In this document: positions 8,699 to 17,833 of the stretch, piece after piece
How positions within the stretch are numbered: the stretch's first letter is position 1
How the letters are laid out: every line of letters starts with the position of its first letter
From: Bacilli bacterium
Lineage (GTDB): Bacteria; Bacillota_I; Bacilli_A; RF39; UBA660
Assembly: GCA_017409785.1 (NCBI GenBank)
Contig: JAFQSD010000001.1
Location: 301,617-365,616 of the forward strand
Reading direction: 5' to 3'
DNA: 64,000 nt
Program-made: the position numbers and the translations under genes
Notes under the pieces: generated by a model
What the model was told of the DNA's origin: nothing
Database searches by the model: none
The model's input: the letters and a program-made list of their open reading frames with translations, nothing else

Positions 8699-9036
8699 TT
8701 TTGCTTTCTCATTGCTTTATAAGTCTTCTTTAAAGCTTTAAATTCTTTTCTTCCAATTTCATGAGATTCCATATGACCATAATCTACATATAAGCATGTT
8801 GCTATTTCAGGATGTTCAGGATGTCTTATCGCAGCTTCGGTAACAAAAGTTAAAGCTTCTTCTCTTGTTGGTAAAAAAGTATTATATTCAAAACTTACAA
8901 GTCTTCCTAATGGATTCCAATAAAAAGGAGCGTTTTTTCTTACTACAATACTTTCTGTTACTATTTCACCAATTTTTTCATTTACACCCATATTTTTAAC
9001 ATACATATTCTTAATAGGCCCAGTACGATATTTCAT
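8686..9036 (-). CDS. Hypothetical 116-residue protein
   Basis: 116 residues, soluble, with a basic C-terminus (KEFKALKKTYKAMRKQKKSS). The ATG at 9036 follows an AGGAGGTAG ribosome binding site, and codon use fits the genome. I do not recognise a family. It is a single gene, convergent with the ClpX-like gene and sharing its terminator. No signal peptide, metal motif or membrane helix is seen. Function unknown. Confidence 0.65.
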   Translation of the reverse strand: MKYRTGPIKNMYVKNMGVNEKIGEIVTESIVVRKNAPFYWNPLGRLVSFEYNTFLPTREEALTFVTEAAIRHPEHPEIATCLYVDYGHMESHEIGRKEFKALKKTYKAMRKQKKSS

Positions 9037-9172
9037 AATCTACCTCCTCATTGCATGCATATTGTATCACAAAATCACACATCTCACAACCCAAACACAA
9101 AAATAAAAATAATAAATTATATTATTAAAAATATTGGACAAAATATAAATATAAAAAAATTATAATTTGTGC

Positions 9173-9201
9173 TTGCAAAAATATTTTTAATATGGTACTA
9201 T
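9173..9201 (+). promoter_or_regulatory. Promoter of tRNA-Met
   Basis: TTGCAA (9173-9178), 17-bp spacer, TACTAT (9196-9201), about 22 bp upstream of the mature tRNA 5' end. Confidence 0.55.
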
Positions 9202-9222
9202 TATATTGCTTACTTGATTTAT

Positions 9223-9299
9223 GGCGATGTAGCTCAGTTGGCTAGAGCGCTCGGTTCATACCCGATAGGTCGGGGGTTCAAATCCCTCCGTCGCTACCA
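9223..9299 (+). tRNA. tRNA-Met (CAT)
   Basis: 77 nt with an encoded CCA end (9297-9299). The acceptor arm GGCGATG pairs with CGTCGCT. The D-arm reads GCTC..GAGC, the anticodon loop TTCATAC carries CAT, and the T-arm has GGTTCAAAT. The sequence closely follows the elongator tRNA-Met of Bacilli rather than initiator tRNA. A lysidine-modified tRNA-Ile2 also has CAT, but the body looks like Met. Confidence 0.92.
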
Positions 9300-9310
9300 A
9301 TAAGTAATTA

Positions 9311-9341
9311 AACTAGATAGAAATATCTAGTTTTTTATTTT
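9311..9341 (+). terminator. Terminator of tRNA-Met
   Basis: AACTAGATA (9311-9319) and TATCTAGTT (9324-9332) form a 9-bp stem before a T-run. Confidence 0.88.
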
Positions 9342-9389
9342 CTAAAAGCAATTTTATGATAATATTATATTTGTAAGGAGATAAAAATT

Positions 9390-10175
9390 ATGTCAAAAGA
9401 TACATATACATACAAAGAAATATTATTAGGATTAAGAGATGAATTTATTGATACAGAAAGTAAATTACGTGAATTAAAAGACTATTCATTAGCAAACAAA
9501 AAATATGTTTCAAGTTATCATTATCGTTTAAGTCAAACATCATCTGATTATTTACCAGAATTAAGAGTTAATGTAACCAGAAGACAATCTGAATTAATGA
9601 GAAAGTTAAGAAGATTACTACAAAGATTTACTTATTATAATGATCCAAGTTCAGCTCTTATAGTTAAAAGCAATAATGGAGTATATTATCCATTAGCTGG
9701 CGAACCATTTAAGTTAGGAGTAAATCCAAAATATAAAGAAGAATTTGAACGTTTAGCAACAGAACTATTAGAATCAAGATTTGCTAACGAAATGAACTTT
9801 AGCGAAGTAAAGTCAACATCAAATGATCATCATGAAACAATGACTACAAGATGGTATGAACCAAGATTACGACTAAACAGAGATAAATCAGTAGCAATAG
9901 TAGATTATCATGGAAGAACCGATAGATTAAAATTTGCAGGAAGTCCAAATATGCCATTAACTCAAGAATTATTAGATGAAATTATGGCAACAGAATTCCC
10001 TAAAGATTGTTTTTCAGAATATCATCAACAATTAATCGAAAATAATCCTGATAAAGATAGACCAGTTCTATTACCAGAAGGATATGAACCAACTACTTTA
10101 GGAGAATTCCAAGTAATTGATTATGGTCACGATGATAAAATTTATTTGAAAAGAAGAAATCTTAGAAAAAAATAA
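9390..10175 (+). CDS. Hypothetical 261-residue protein
   Basis: 261 residues, hydrophilic, helical in its first 90 residues (an Arg/Leu-rich stretch ESKLRELK...RKLRRLLQRF), then a mixed part. No membrane span, signal peptide or known motif is visible. The ATG at 9390 is preceded by AAGGAG. The gene lies between two tRNA genes, and the tRNA-Gln begins only 27 bp past its stop, so its transcript may also feed that tRNA. Function unknown. Confidence 0.7.
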   Translation: MSKDTYTYKEILLGLRDEFIDTESKLRELKDYSLANKKYVSSYHYRLSQTSSDYLPELRVNVTRRQSELMRKLRRLLQRFTYYNDPSSALIVKSNNGVYYPLAGEPFKLGVNPKYKEEFERLATELLESRFANEMNFSEVKSTSNDHHETMTTRWYEPRLRLNRDKSVAIVDYHGRTDRLKFAGSPNMPLTQELLDEIMATEFPKDCFSEYHQQLIENNPDKDRPVLLPEGYEPTTLGEFQVIDYGHDDKIYLKRRNLRKK

Positions 10176-10198
10176 AGAAAGAATGTTTTCTTTCTTCT
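10175..10198 (+). terminator. Weak hairpin after the 9390 gene
   Basis: AAGAAAGAA (10175-10183) pairs with TTCTTTCTT (10188-10196), but the stem is AT-rich and no T-run follows. It may be a weak terminator or a processing hairpin just before tRNA-Gln. Confidence 0.4.
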
Positions 10199-10202
10199 AA
10201 AT

Positions 10203-10277
10203 TGCCCTATAGCCAAGCGGTAAGGCAGTGCGCTCTGACCGCACCACTCGTTAGTTCGAATCTAACTAGGGCAGCCA
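10203..10277 (+). tRNA. tRNA-Gln (CTG)
   Basis: 75 nt with an encoded GCCA end. The acceptor TGCCCTA pairs perfectly with TAGGGCA, the D-arm reads GCC..GGC, the anticodon stem GTGCG/CGCAC encloses the loop CTCTGAC, so the anticodon is CTG, and the T-arm has TTAGTTCGAATCTAA. The body and the U1-A72 pair are those of bacterial tRNA-Gln. It reads CAG only, the rarer Gln codon in this AT-rich genome. Confidence 0.92.
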
Positions 10278-10286
10278 CTAAAATAT

Positions 10287-10310
10287 AAGTCCTATAAGGA
10301 CTTTTTTAGT
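10287..10310 (+). terminator. Terminator of tRNA-Gln
   Basis: AAGTCCT (10287-10293) pairs with AGGACTT (10297-10303), followed by TTTTTA. Confidence 0.85.
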
Positions 10311-10377
10311 TTAAATCAATTGCAATTTAGCGTATTTTAGTATATTATTATATATGAAATTAAGAAGAGGTGTAATT

Positions 10378-12036
10378 ATGGAAAAAAACGAAAGATTAGA
10401 ACTAGCTGAATTATTATTTCCAAATATAACTAAGACAAGAGATTATTATGAAGAATTATATCCAGAAAGAAATCTTCCAGAAGGAGCAATGGTTACAAGA
10501 TTTGGACCATCTCCAACAGGATTTGTTCATATGGGTAGTTTATTTGGTTCTTTTATTGATTCAATTTATGCAAGACAATCAAATGGAGTATTCTACTTAA
10601 GAATTGAAGATACAGATCAAAAACGTTCTGTAGAAAACGGAGTAGAAGGAATATTTGCTGACTTAAATAGTTTTGATATCATTCCAAATGAATCAACTAT
10701 GGTCGGAGGTAACTACGGACCATACATCCAAAGTGAAAGAGCTGAAATTTATCAAACTTATGTAAAAGACATGATTGCTAATGGGTTAGCATACCCATGT
10801 TTCATGAGTGAAGAAGAACTTGCAAATATCAGAGAAGAACAAGAAATAAATAAAGTAAGAACTGGAGTATATGGAATTTATGCTGCAGATAGAGATTTAT
10901 CATTGGATGAAATTAAAGAAAAAATCGCTAATGGAGAAGAATACGTAATTAGATTAAAATCACCAGGAAATCCCAAAAATACTGTTGAGTTAGAAGATTT
11001 AATTAAAGGTAAAATGAAATTCCCAGAAAGTGATGAAGATTTCGTATTATTAAAGAAAGATGGTATTCCAACATATCACTTTGCTCATGCTATTGATGAT
11101 CATTTAATGCATACAACACACGTTATTCGTGGAGATGAATGGGTATCATCAGTTCCAAAACATATTCAATTATTTAGTGTATTAGGATTTGAATTACCAA
11201 ACTATTGTCATCATGCACCAATTACAAAAAAAGATGAAGAAACAGGTACAATTCGTAAACTAAGTAAAAGAAAAGACCCAGAAGCAGCAGTATCATACTA
11301 TGATGAAGTTGGAATTCCAATTGATGCAGTTAAACTTTATTTAGCAACAATTCTAAACTCTAACTTTGAAGAATGGTATTTAGAAAACACAGATAAATCA
11401 TTTAAAGATTTCACATTCACATTTGATAAAATGGCTGTAGGTGGAACATCATTCGATTTAGAAAAACTAACTAATATTGCTAAAACTTATTTCTCACGTA
11501 AAAGTGGCGAAGAAGTTTATGAAGAAACATTAGCTTGGGCTAAAAAACATGATACAGATTATACAACAATACTAGAAGCTAATAAAGACGATATGATTAA
11601 GTTCTTAAGTATTGAAAAAGATGGAGATCGTCCAAGAAAAGACATCGCTAAATATTCAGATGTTAAAGAAGAATTCTCATATGCAATTGATTCAATCTTT
11701 AAAAATGAGAATTATTCTAAGTTTGATGGTGAAAAGAAATATGATGTTGCCTTAGTAACAGACTACGTAGATAACGTTCTAAACTTAGATACAACAAATG
11801 AAGAATGGTTTGCGGCAGTTAAAGAATTTGCAGTAGCAAATGGCTATGCTGGAAGTCCAAAAGATTACAAAAAAGATCCTGAAAGTTATAAAGGACATGT
11901 TGGAGACTTATGTGAAGCTATTCGTGTAATGGTAACAGGTAGAACTAAATCTCCAGATCTATTCTCAATTATGAAGGTTTTAGGTAAAGATAAAATCAAA
12001 GAAAGAATAGAAATGTTTAATGCTTATCAAGGATAA
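10378..12036 (+). CDS. gltX: Glutamyl-tRNA synthetase
   Basis: 552 residues. Class I synthetase of the GlnRS/GluRS family: FGPSPTGFVHMGSL carries the HIGH-type motif (HMGS) near residue 50, DTDQKR the Glu-binding region, and KLSKRKDP the KMSKS-type loop near residue 300. It loads tRNA-Glu with Glu; in Firmicutes lacking GlnRS it also mischarges tRNA-Gln for later amidation, which fits tRNA-Gln lying just upstream but is not proven here. The ATG at 10378 follows AAGAGG; the ATG at 10354 has no ribosome binding site. Slightly longer than the usual 470-490 residues. Confidence 0.93.
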   Translation: MEKNERLELAELLFPNITKTRDYYEELYPERNLPEGAMVTRFGPSPTGFVHMGSLFGSFIDSIYARQSNGVFYLRIEDTDQKRSVENGVEGIFADLNSFDIIPNESTMVGGNYGPYIQSERAEIYQTYVKDMIANGLAYPCFMSEEELANIREEQEINKVRTGVYGIYAADRDLSLDEIKEKIANGEEYVIRLKSPGNPKNTVELEDLIKGKMKFPESDEDFVLLKKDGIPTYHFAHAIDDHLMHTTHVIRGDEWVSSVPKHIQLFSVLGFELPNYCHHAPITKKDEETGTIRKLSKRKDPEAAVSYYDEVGIPIDAVKLYLATILNSNFEEWYLENTDKSFKDFTFTFDKMAVGGTSFDLEKLTNIAKTYFSRKSGEEVYEETLAWAKKHDTDYTTILEANKDDMIKFLSIEKDGDRPRKDIAKYSDVKEEFSYAIDSIFKNENYSKFDGEKKYDVALVTDYVDNVLNLDTTNEEWFAAVKEFAVANGYAGSPKDYKKDPESYKGHVGDLCEAIRVMVTGRTKSPDLFSIMKVLGKDKIKERIEMFNAYQG

Positions 12037-12058
12037 TAAAAAAGTAATTAAAATAACA

Positions 12059-12088
12059 AGATTTTCTTTAATAGAAAATCTTTTTTTG
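12059..12088 (+). terminator. Terminator of gltX
   Basis: AGATTTTCT (12059-12067) and AGAAAATCT (12073-12081) flank a 5-nt loop, followed by a T-run. The -10 TATAAT of mutS (12090-12095) starts right after it. Confidence 0.88.
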
Positions 12089-12116
12089 TTATAATATGTC
12101 TAGTGGGTGAAGTAAA

Positions 12117-14669
12117 ATGAAACGTAGTGAAGTAGATAGAACAAAATTAAGTCCTATGATGCAACAATATATGGAAATAAAAGATAAATATGAAGATAGT
12201 ATTATCTTTTTTAGGCTTGGAGACTTTTATGAAATGTTTTTTGATGATGCAATTACTGCTTCACGTGTTTTAGAGTTAACTTTAACAGGCAAACAAGCAG
12301 GATTAGATGAAAGAGTGCCAATGTGTGGAATACCACATCATGCCTATGCTTCATATGCAGATGAACTAATTGAAAAAGGTTACAAAGTAGCTATTTGTGA
12401 ACAATTAGAAGATCCTAAAGAAACAAAAGGTATGGTAAAACGTGATGTAGTTCAAGTAATCACAAAAGGTACAAGAATAGATGCCAACATTGATTCAAAA
12501 AACAATAACTATATCGCAAATATTTATGATTTTTCATATTGTTATGGAATTAGTTTTATTGATATTTCAACAGGAGAAACATATGTAACTTTAATTGAAG
12601 GCGAAATAGAGCGAGCAATTAAAGAAATAACAAGATACGGTTTTAAAGAAGTAATTGTAAATGACACTATTGACAGAGAAATAGTAGAACGCTTACGTAC
12701 ACAACATGAAATATTAGTAACAATAACTAAAGAAGAATTAGATGATTCAAATTATGAATACATTTATAAAGATTTAGAAGATGTACGCTTAGTAAATACT
12801 TTAAAACATTTATTGCATTACATCCTAGATACTAAAAAAGGTGATATGCATCACATTCAAAAAGCAATTGTTATTAAATCAAGTGAATTCTTAGAATTTG
12901 ATATTAATACTAAGAAAAACCTAGAATTAGTAGAAACATTAAGAAATAGAGAAAGACAATACTCTCTATTATGGCTGTTAGACAAAAACAAAACAGCCAT
13001 GGGTTCTAGATTCTTAAAGCATAATATAGAAAACCCATTAACAGATAAAGACGAGATCGAAAGACGTTATGATTTAATATCAAAATTATCTACAGAATTT
13101 ATTCTAAGAGATGATTTAATTAAAGAATTATCAGAAGTATATGACTTAGAACGTCTATGTGGTCGAATTACATATGGTAATTTGAATGCTAAAGATTTAT
13201 TGCAATTAAAAAACTCATTAAAAGCCTTACCACGCATTAAAGAAATATTATCTGAGTTAAAATTTGATAAAAAAATTGAAACATTTGATGATCTATATTC
13301 TTTACTTGAAAGAACAATTAATGAAGACGCACCATTCACATTACATGAAGGAAGATTAATTAAACCAGGATATAATAAAGAACTAGATGAATTAAAATCA
13401 ATCTCTTCTGGTTCAAAAGATTTCATCCTAGAGTTAGAACAACAAGAACGTGAACGTACAGGAATTAAGAACTTAAAAGTAGGATTTAATAAAGTATTTG
13501 GATATTATATTGAAATATCAAAAGGACAATGTTCTCTTGTTAAAGATGAATTTGGTTATGATCGTAAGCAAACACTTGCCAACTGTGAACGTTTCACAAC
13601 ACCATTATTAAAAGAAAAAGAAAACATCATTTTAGGTGCCGAAGAAAAAATAATAAGTTTAGAATACAAATTATTTATGGATATTAGAGAAGTGGTAAAA
13701 AGATATATCCACGGTCTACAAAAATTAGCTAAGATTATTAGTGAAGTAGACATGTTACAATCATTTTCAATTGTCTCAGACACATATAAATTTACACGAC
13801 CTGTACTAACCGATGAACGTGTAATAAAAATGATTGAATGTCGTCATCCAGTAGTAGAACAAGTAATGAAAGATAAATATATTCCAAATGATATTATTAT
13901 GGATAAAACAACAGACATTTTACTTATAACAGGTCCAAATATGGCTGGTAAATCAACTTATATGAGACAATGTGCAATTACTGTAATTATGGCCCAAATC
14001 GGATGTTTTGTGCCATGTAAGTCATGTACAATGCCTATATTCGATAAAATATTTACTCGTATTGGAGCAAGTGATGACCTAGTAAGCGGAGAGTCTACTT
14101 TCATGGTAGAAATGAAAGAAGCAAATTATGCTATTTCTGAAGCAACAGAAAATAGTTTAATTCTATTTGATGAATTAGGTAGAGGTACTGCAACATATGA
14201 TGGTATGAGTCTAGCTCAAGCTATTTTAGAATATATTCATGATAAAATTAAAGCTAAAACAATGTTCTCAACACACTATCATGAATTAACTGTACTAGAA
14301 AAAGATTTAAAACATTTAAAGAATGTTCATGTTTCAGCAATTGAAGAAAATGGAAAAGTAACATTCTTACATAAAGTTAAAGTAGGAGCCGTTGATAAGA
14401 GTTATGGTATTCATGTGGCATCTTTAGCTAAATTGCCACAATCTCTAATTGATAGAGCTAATGACGTATTAAGTGTATATGAAAAGAAAAACATTAAAAA
14501 AGAAACATTTACACAAACATCATTATTTGAATTAACTGAGTCTGAAGCAGAACCAAAAATAAATGAAACAGAAGAAAAAATTAAAAATATAAATCCATTA
14601 GAGATGACACCAATGGAAGCGTTAAGTTTCTTATATGAACTAAACAAAGAAGTAAAAGATAAAAAGTAA
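12117..14669 (+). CDS. mutS: DNA mismatch repair ATPase MutS
   Basis: 850 residues, the usual MutS1 length. The N-terminal mismatch-binding domain carries FYEMF (about residues 37-41) within FFRLGDFYEMFFDD. The ATPase core has Walker A GPNMAGKSTYMRQ (about 611-623), SGESTFMVEM, and Walker B LILFDELGRGTATYDG with the STHYHEL switch. It recognises base mismatches and small loops after replication. mutL, its usual neighbour in Firmicutes, is not next to it here; nusB follows. A TATAAT at 12090-12095 gives a likely own promoter. Start ATG 12117. Confidence 0.97.
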   Translation: MKRSEVDRTKLSPMMQQYMEIKDKYEDSIIFFRLGDFYEMFFDDAITASRVLELTLTGKQAGLDERVPMCGIPHHAYASYADELIEKGYKVAICEQLEDPKETKGMVKRDVVQVITKGTRIDANIDSKNNNYIANIYDFSYCYGISFIDISTGETYVTLIEGEIERAIKEITRYGFKEVIVNDTIDREIVERLRTQHEILVTITKEELDDSNYEYIYKDLEDVRLVNTLKHLLHYILDTKKGDMHHIQKAIVIKSSEFLEFDINTKKNLELVETLRNRERQYSLLWLLDKNKTAMGSRFLKHNIENPLTDKDEIERRYDLISKLSTEFILRDDLIKELSEVYDLERLCGRITYGNLNAKDLLQLKNSLKALPRIKEILSELKFDKKIETFDDLYSLLERTINEDAPFTLHEGRLIKPGYNKELDELKSISSGSKDFILELEQQERERTGIKNLKVGFNKVFGYYIEISKGQCSLVKDEFGYDRKQTLANCERFTTPLLKEKENIILGAEEKIISLEYKLFMDIREVVKRYIHGLQKLAKIISEVDMLQSFSIVSDTYKFTRPVLTDERVIKMIECRHPVVEQVMKDKYIPNDIIMDKTTDILLITGPNMAGKSTYMRQCAITVIMAQIGCFVPCKSCTMPIFDKIFTRIGASDDLVSGESTFMVEMKEANYAISEATENSLILFDELGRGTATYDGMSLAQAILEYIHDKIKAKTMFSTHYHELTVLEKDLKHLKNVHVSAIEENGKVTFLHKVKVGAVDKSYGIHVASLAKLPQSLIDRANDVLSVYEKKNIKKETFTQTSLFELTESEAEPKINETEEKIKNINPLEMTPMEALSFLYELNKEVKDKK

Positions 14670-14725
14670 ACTATATATACTTTTAAATTAACTTATTATA
14701 TGTTAAAATAAGGTAGGTGATTTTA

Positions 14726-15127
14726 ATGAAAAACAGAAGTGAACTTAGAGAAGCAATTATGAAAATTATATATCAAGTAAATTTATTAGAAGAAGCAAAA
14801 CTTGATTATGATTTATCTGAATTAATTAAAGAACAAATCGAAGTCCAAAATGATTTTGCTAATACATGTGTAGATGGAATTATTGAACATAAAAAAGAAA
14901 TCTATGATTTAGCAAATAAATATTTAAATAAATGGACAATGGATCGTTTAAATAAAGTTGATCAAGCAATTCTTTCACTTGGAATTTATGAACTAGTTTA
15001 TACAGATACACCAAGTGTAGTAGCAATTAACGAAGCAATTGAATTATCTAAAAAATACTCTGATGAAGCCGTTACTAAGATGATTAACGGAGTATTAGAT
15101 AAAATTTATCATGAAGAAGAAAAATAA
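14726..15127 (+). CDS. nusB: Transcription antitermination factor NusB
   Basis: 133 residues, the normal NusB size. Helical NusB fold with LREAIMKIIYQVNL at the start and the conserved end VDQAILSLGIYELVYTDTP..VAINEAIELSKKYSDE..MINGVLDKI. It binds boxA RNA with NusE to suppress termination in rRNA operons. The ATG at 14726 is chosen because AGGTAGGTG lies 6 nt upstream; an in-frame start 9 nt earlier overlaps the ribosome binding site. It is followed by xseA and xseB, a common Firmicute order (folD is missing between). Confidence 0.94.
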   Translation: MKNRSELREAIMKIIYQVNLLEEAKLDYDLSELIKEQIEVQNDFANTCVDGIIEHKKEIYDLANKYLNKWTMDRLNKVDQAILSLGIYELVYTDTPSVVAINEAIELSKKYSDEAVTKMINGVLDKIYHEEEK

Positions 15128-15150
15128 AATACATACTCTGTATTTTTTTC
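15127..15150 (+). terminator. Possible weak terminator after nusB
   Basis: AAATACA (15127-15133) and TGTATTT (15139-15145) with a T-run. The short AT-rich stem may allow read-through to xseA. Confidence 0.5.
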
Positions 15151-15181
15151 TTATATAACTTATCACAAAGAGGTGTAGAAT

Positions 15182-16435
15182 ATGAATGATAAATACATAA
15201 CAGTAACTCAATTAACTAAATATATTAAGTATAAAATAGATAACGATATTCATTTAAATGAAGTGTTTTTAAAAGGTGAAATATCAAACTTTAAAGCGCA
15301 TAGTAGAGGACATTATTACTTTACTTTAAAAGATGAAGGAAGTAGAATTAATGCCATTATGTTCGCATCATCTACACGTAATATTAAGTTTATTCCGCAA
15401 GATGGTATGAAAGTACTAGTAACTGGAAAAATAAGTGTCTTTGAGGCCAACGGCGGCTATCAAATCTATGTTAATGATATGTTAGAAGATGGAGTAGGAA
15501 ATCTTTATATAGCCTATGAACAATTAAAGAAAAAATTAGAAGCAGAAGGCTTATTTGATCAATCAAAAAAGAAACCTATTCCAAAGATTCCAACCAGAGT
15601 AGGAGTAGTAACAGCCCCAACTGGTGCTGCTATAAAAGATATTATTTCTACTATCAAAAGACGTTGGCCCTTAGCCGAAATATTATTATTTCCATCATTA
15701 GTACAAGGAGAAGATGCTGCAGCCGACATCGTAAAACAAATTAAATTAAGTGAGAATTATGAAATAGACACATTAATTGTTGGACGTGGTGGAGGAAGTA
15801 TTGAAGATTTATGGCCATTTAACGAAGAAATAGTAGCCAGAGCTATCTATGACTGTAAGACCCCAGTAATCAGTGCTGTAGGGCATGAAATTGACTTTAC
15901 AATTGCTGATTTCGTGGCTGATTTAAGAGCCCCAACACCAACAGGAGCAGCAGAACTTGCAGTACCTGCCATAAGTGATGTAACAAATTACTTAAATCAA
16001 TTAAAAATTAGATTAAATAAATCAATTCAAAATAAAATAGTTATTAATAGACAAAAACTAAAAGAATTAACTAGTCGTTATATCTTTACTAATCCAATTA
16101 GTATCTATCAAACTAAAGAAATGTTATTTGATAGCTTATTAGATAGATTAAAATATGCAACAACAAATCTAGTAACTATAAAAGAAAAAAAATATTTAGA
16201 AATAAAAAACTCATATATATTAAAAAATCCTTATCAATTATTAGATAAGAAATCAAACAAATACTTACAACTTATTTCTAAATTAGAAACATTAAGTCCA
16301 TTATTAACCTTAAAAAGAGGTTATACAATGACTAAAGTAAACAATAAAGTAATAACAAGTTCCAAAGAAATAAAGAAAAAAGATGTAATCGAAGTAGAAT
16401 TTACAGATGGAACAATTAATGCAGAAGTATTATAG
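15182..16435 (+). CDS. xseA: Exodeoxyribonuclease VII large subunit
   Basis: 417 residues. An N-terminal OB-fold (VTQLTKYIKYKIDNDIHLNEVFLKGEISNFKAHSRGH, ending by about 100) is followed by the catalytic domain with RVGVVTAPTGAAIKDI, the GRGGGSIEDLWPFN motif (near 202-216) and AVGHEIDFTIADFVADLRAPTPTGAAE. It degrades single-stranded DNA from both ends together with XseB. The ATG at 15182 follows AAAGAGGTG. xseB begins 9 nt after its stop, so the two are translated together. Confidence 0.96.
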   Translation: MNDKYITVTQLTKYIKYKIDNDIHLNEVFLKGEISNFKAHSRGHYYFTLKDEGSRINAIMFASSTRNIKFIPQDGMKVLVTGKISVFEANGGYQIYVNDMLEDGVGNLYIAYEQLKKKLEAEGLFDQSKKKPIPKIPTRVGVVTAPTGAAIKDIISTIKRRWPLAEILLFPSLVQGEDAAADIVKQIKLSENYEIDTLIVGRGGGSIEDLWPFNEEIVARAIYDCKTPVISAVGHEIDFTIADFVADLRAPTPTGAAELAVPAISDVTNYLNQLKIRLNKSIQNKIVINRQKLKELTSRYIFTNPISIYQTKEMLFDSLLDRLKYATTNLVTIKEKKYLEIKNSYILKNPYQLLDKKSNKYLQLISKLETLSPLLTLKRGYTMTKVNNKVITSSKEIKKKDVIEVEFTDGTINAEVL

Positions 16436-16444
16436 GAGGATAAT

Positions 16445-16681
16445 ATGGCAACAAAAAAAGAAGAACAAGAATTAACATTTGAAGAAAACTTAGAAAAATT
16501 AGAAAGTATCGTAAAAAAATTAGAAAGTGGTGAAGTACCATTAGATAATGCCATTGCAGAATTCACAGAAGCAATGAAACTAGCAAAATTATGCGATGAA
16601 AAATTAAAAACAGCAGAAGAAGCAATTACTAAACTAGTAAACAAAGATGGAACAGTAAATGACTTCCAAGTAGAAGAATAA
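16445..16681 (+). CDS. xseB: Exodeoxyribonuclease VII small subunit
   Basis: 78 residues, the normal XseB size. It has the family core LTFEENLEKLESIVKKLESG and the helix PLDNAIAEFTEAMKLAKLCDEKLKTAEEAI. It forms the coiled-coil stalks of ExoVII around XseA. An AGGAGG ribosome binding site overlaps the end of xseA, giving a 9-nt gap. Last gene of the nusB-xseA-xseB run. Confidence 0.95.
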   Translation: MATKKEEQELTFEENLEKLESIVKKLESGEVPLDNAIAEFTEAMKLAKLCDEKLKTAEEAITKLVNKDGTVNDFQVEE

Positions 16682-16682
16682 A

Positions 16683-16712
16683 AAAAAGCACATTAAGTGC
16701 TTTTATTTTTTT
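16683..16712. terminator. Bidirectional terminator after xseB
   Basis: AAAGCAC (16685-16691) and GTGCTTT (16697-16703) with an A-run on one side and a T-run on the other, between convergent genes. Confidence 0.85.
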
Positions 16713-16935
16713 ATCCTAACATTTTATTAGCAAAAACTAAAGATGCCATTTTTACTTCAGCTTCATTATCTAATGTAACTAAAACTTCAGGATCATCTTT
16801 ATCTCTTTTTCTTAGCATAACAAAGTCTTCATCATCAACTTTAGATAAATATAAGTAAGAAGTATCTTTAATAATTTCTTCGCCTAATAAATAATATTCT
16901 TCATCATTAATAACATAAATATCTACATCTACCAT
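16711..16935 (-). CDS. Small acidic protein, DUF1292-like
   Basis: 74 residues, strongly acidic, beta-rich in pattern (INDEEYYLLGEEIIKDTSYLYLSKVDDEDFVMLRKRDKDD). The layout resembles DUF1292 small proteins but the match is weak. Its ATG overlaps the stop of the upstream gene (TAATG), so the two form one operon with coupled translation. A GGAGG ribosome binding site lies in the last codons of the upstream gene. Function unknown. Confidence 0.7.
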   Translation of the reverse strand: MVDVDIYVINDEEYYLLGEEIIKDTSYLYLSKVDDEDFVMLRKRDKDDPEVLVTLDNEAEVKMASLVFANKMLG

Positions 16936-17651
16936 TATTTACCTCCAACATAACTTTCAGGTACTGCGCCTAAAACGTCACTTCCATTTAATTCTCTATG
17001 CATCGCATCAAGTTCAGAAGTTCTTTCATTAATTTCTCCTTGTAAAATAAGTTTTTCTCTTTCACTTTTCTTCCAAGCATCAATATCTTCAAAACCTTTA
17101 GCTTTAACATAAGCTTCAACATTTGCATAATCAGTATATTCCATAACACGGTTAACTTGAAATTCCCCCATATCAGAATATGCCATATAAAGTCTAGATG
17201 AGAAATCCTTACCATCTTCCTCTAATTCTTTAGCAATCTTTGCATAATCATACCAATAATGCTGATTATCCATCGTTCTATGTGTATTGGGATAAATTGC
17301 TTCTTGTCTAAATTCAGACATTTGTTCATAAACAATCACATTTTCTTGGAATGTTTCAACAACTTCTCCAACACCCGCAACAAATACACCACCAGCAATC
17401 ATACAAGCAGCAGCTAAAGCGGCAAGTCTTCTTTTTCTTTCTTGTCTTCTTTGTTGTGCTTTAATTACTCTTGCACGGTCTCTTTGTAAATCTCTAGAAG
17501 TACTATTTCTAACTAAACTTTGTGCTTGTCTATTATATCTTTCTTCAACATCTCCACTAATTCTTCTTTCTTCAGCTCTATATATTTCTGAAGCAGTACT
17601 ATTTCTAGTATATGAAGCATGTGGATTATCTTGATCATAAAACTGAGCCAT
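16935..17651 (-). CDS. Hypothetical single-TM protein with basic N-terminus
   Basis: 238 residues. The first 85 residues are Arg/Gln-rich (repeated RNSTS, QQRRQERKRR). One hydrophobic helix follows (about 80-102, LAALAAACMIAGGVFVAGVG), then about 135 residues rich in charged helix. It is likely a membrane protein with a basic, perhaps nucleic-acid- or ribosome-contacting, cytoplasmic tail; that is inference only. It precedes and overlaps the 16711 gene by one base. No recognised family. Confidence 0.7.
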   Translation of the reverse strand: MAQFYDQDNPHASYTRNSTASEIYRAEERRISGDVEERYNRQAQSLVRNSTSRDLQRDRARVIKAQQRRQERKRRLAALAAACMIAGGVFVAGVGEVVETFQENVIVYEQMSEFRQEAIYPNTHRTMDNQHYWYDYAKIAKELEEDGKDFSSRLYMAYSDMGEFQVNRVMEYTDYANVEAYVKAKGFEDIDAWKKSEREKLILQGEINERTSELDAMHRELNGSDVLGAVPESYVGGK

Positions 17652-17833
17652 TTTACTTCACCATCCTATTATAAATATAAACTATTAAACTAAAACTTTC
17701 AATCAACATGTCAAGTAAATACCATTTATTTACAATAATTTTACCAAAATATTCACATGGAAAATTTTAAATAAAATAAAAAAATTAAAATAGTTAAATC
17801 TAATAATGTAGTAACAAGAAAAGAGGTGATTTT

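Noticed and set aside
10203..10277. tRNA with CTCTGAC loop as tRNA-Leu or a suppressor
   Set aside because: Loop alignment puts CTG at 34-36, there is no long variable arm, and the body matches tRNA-Gln.
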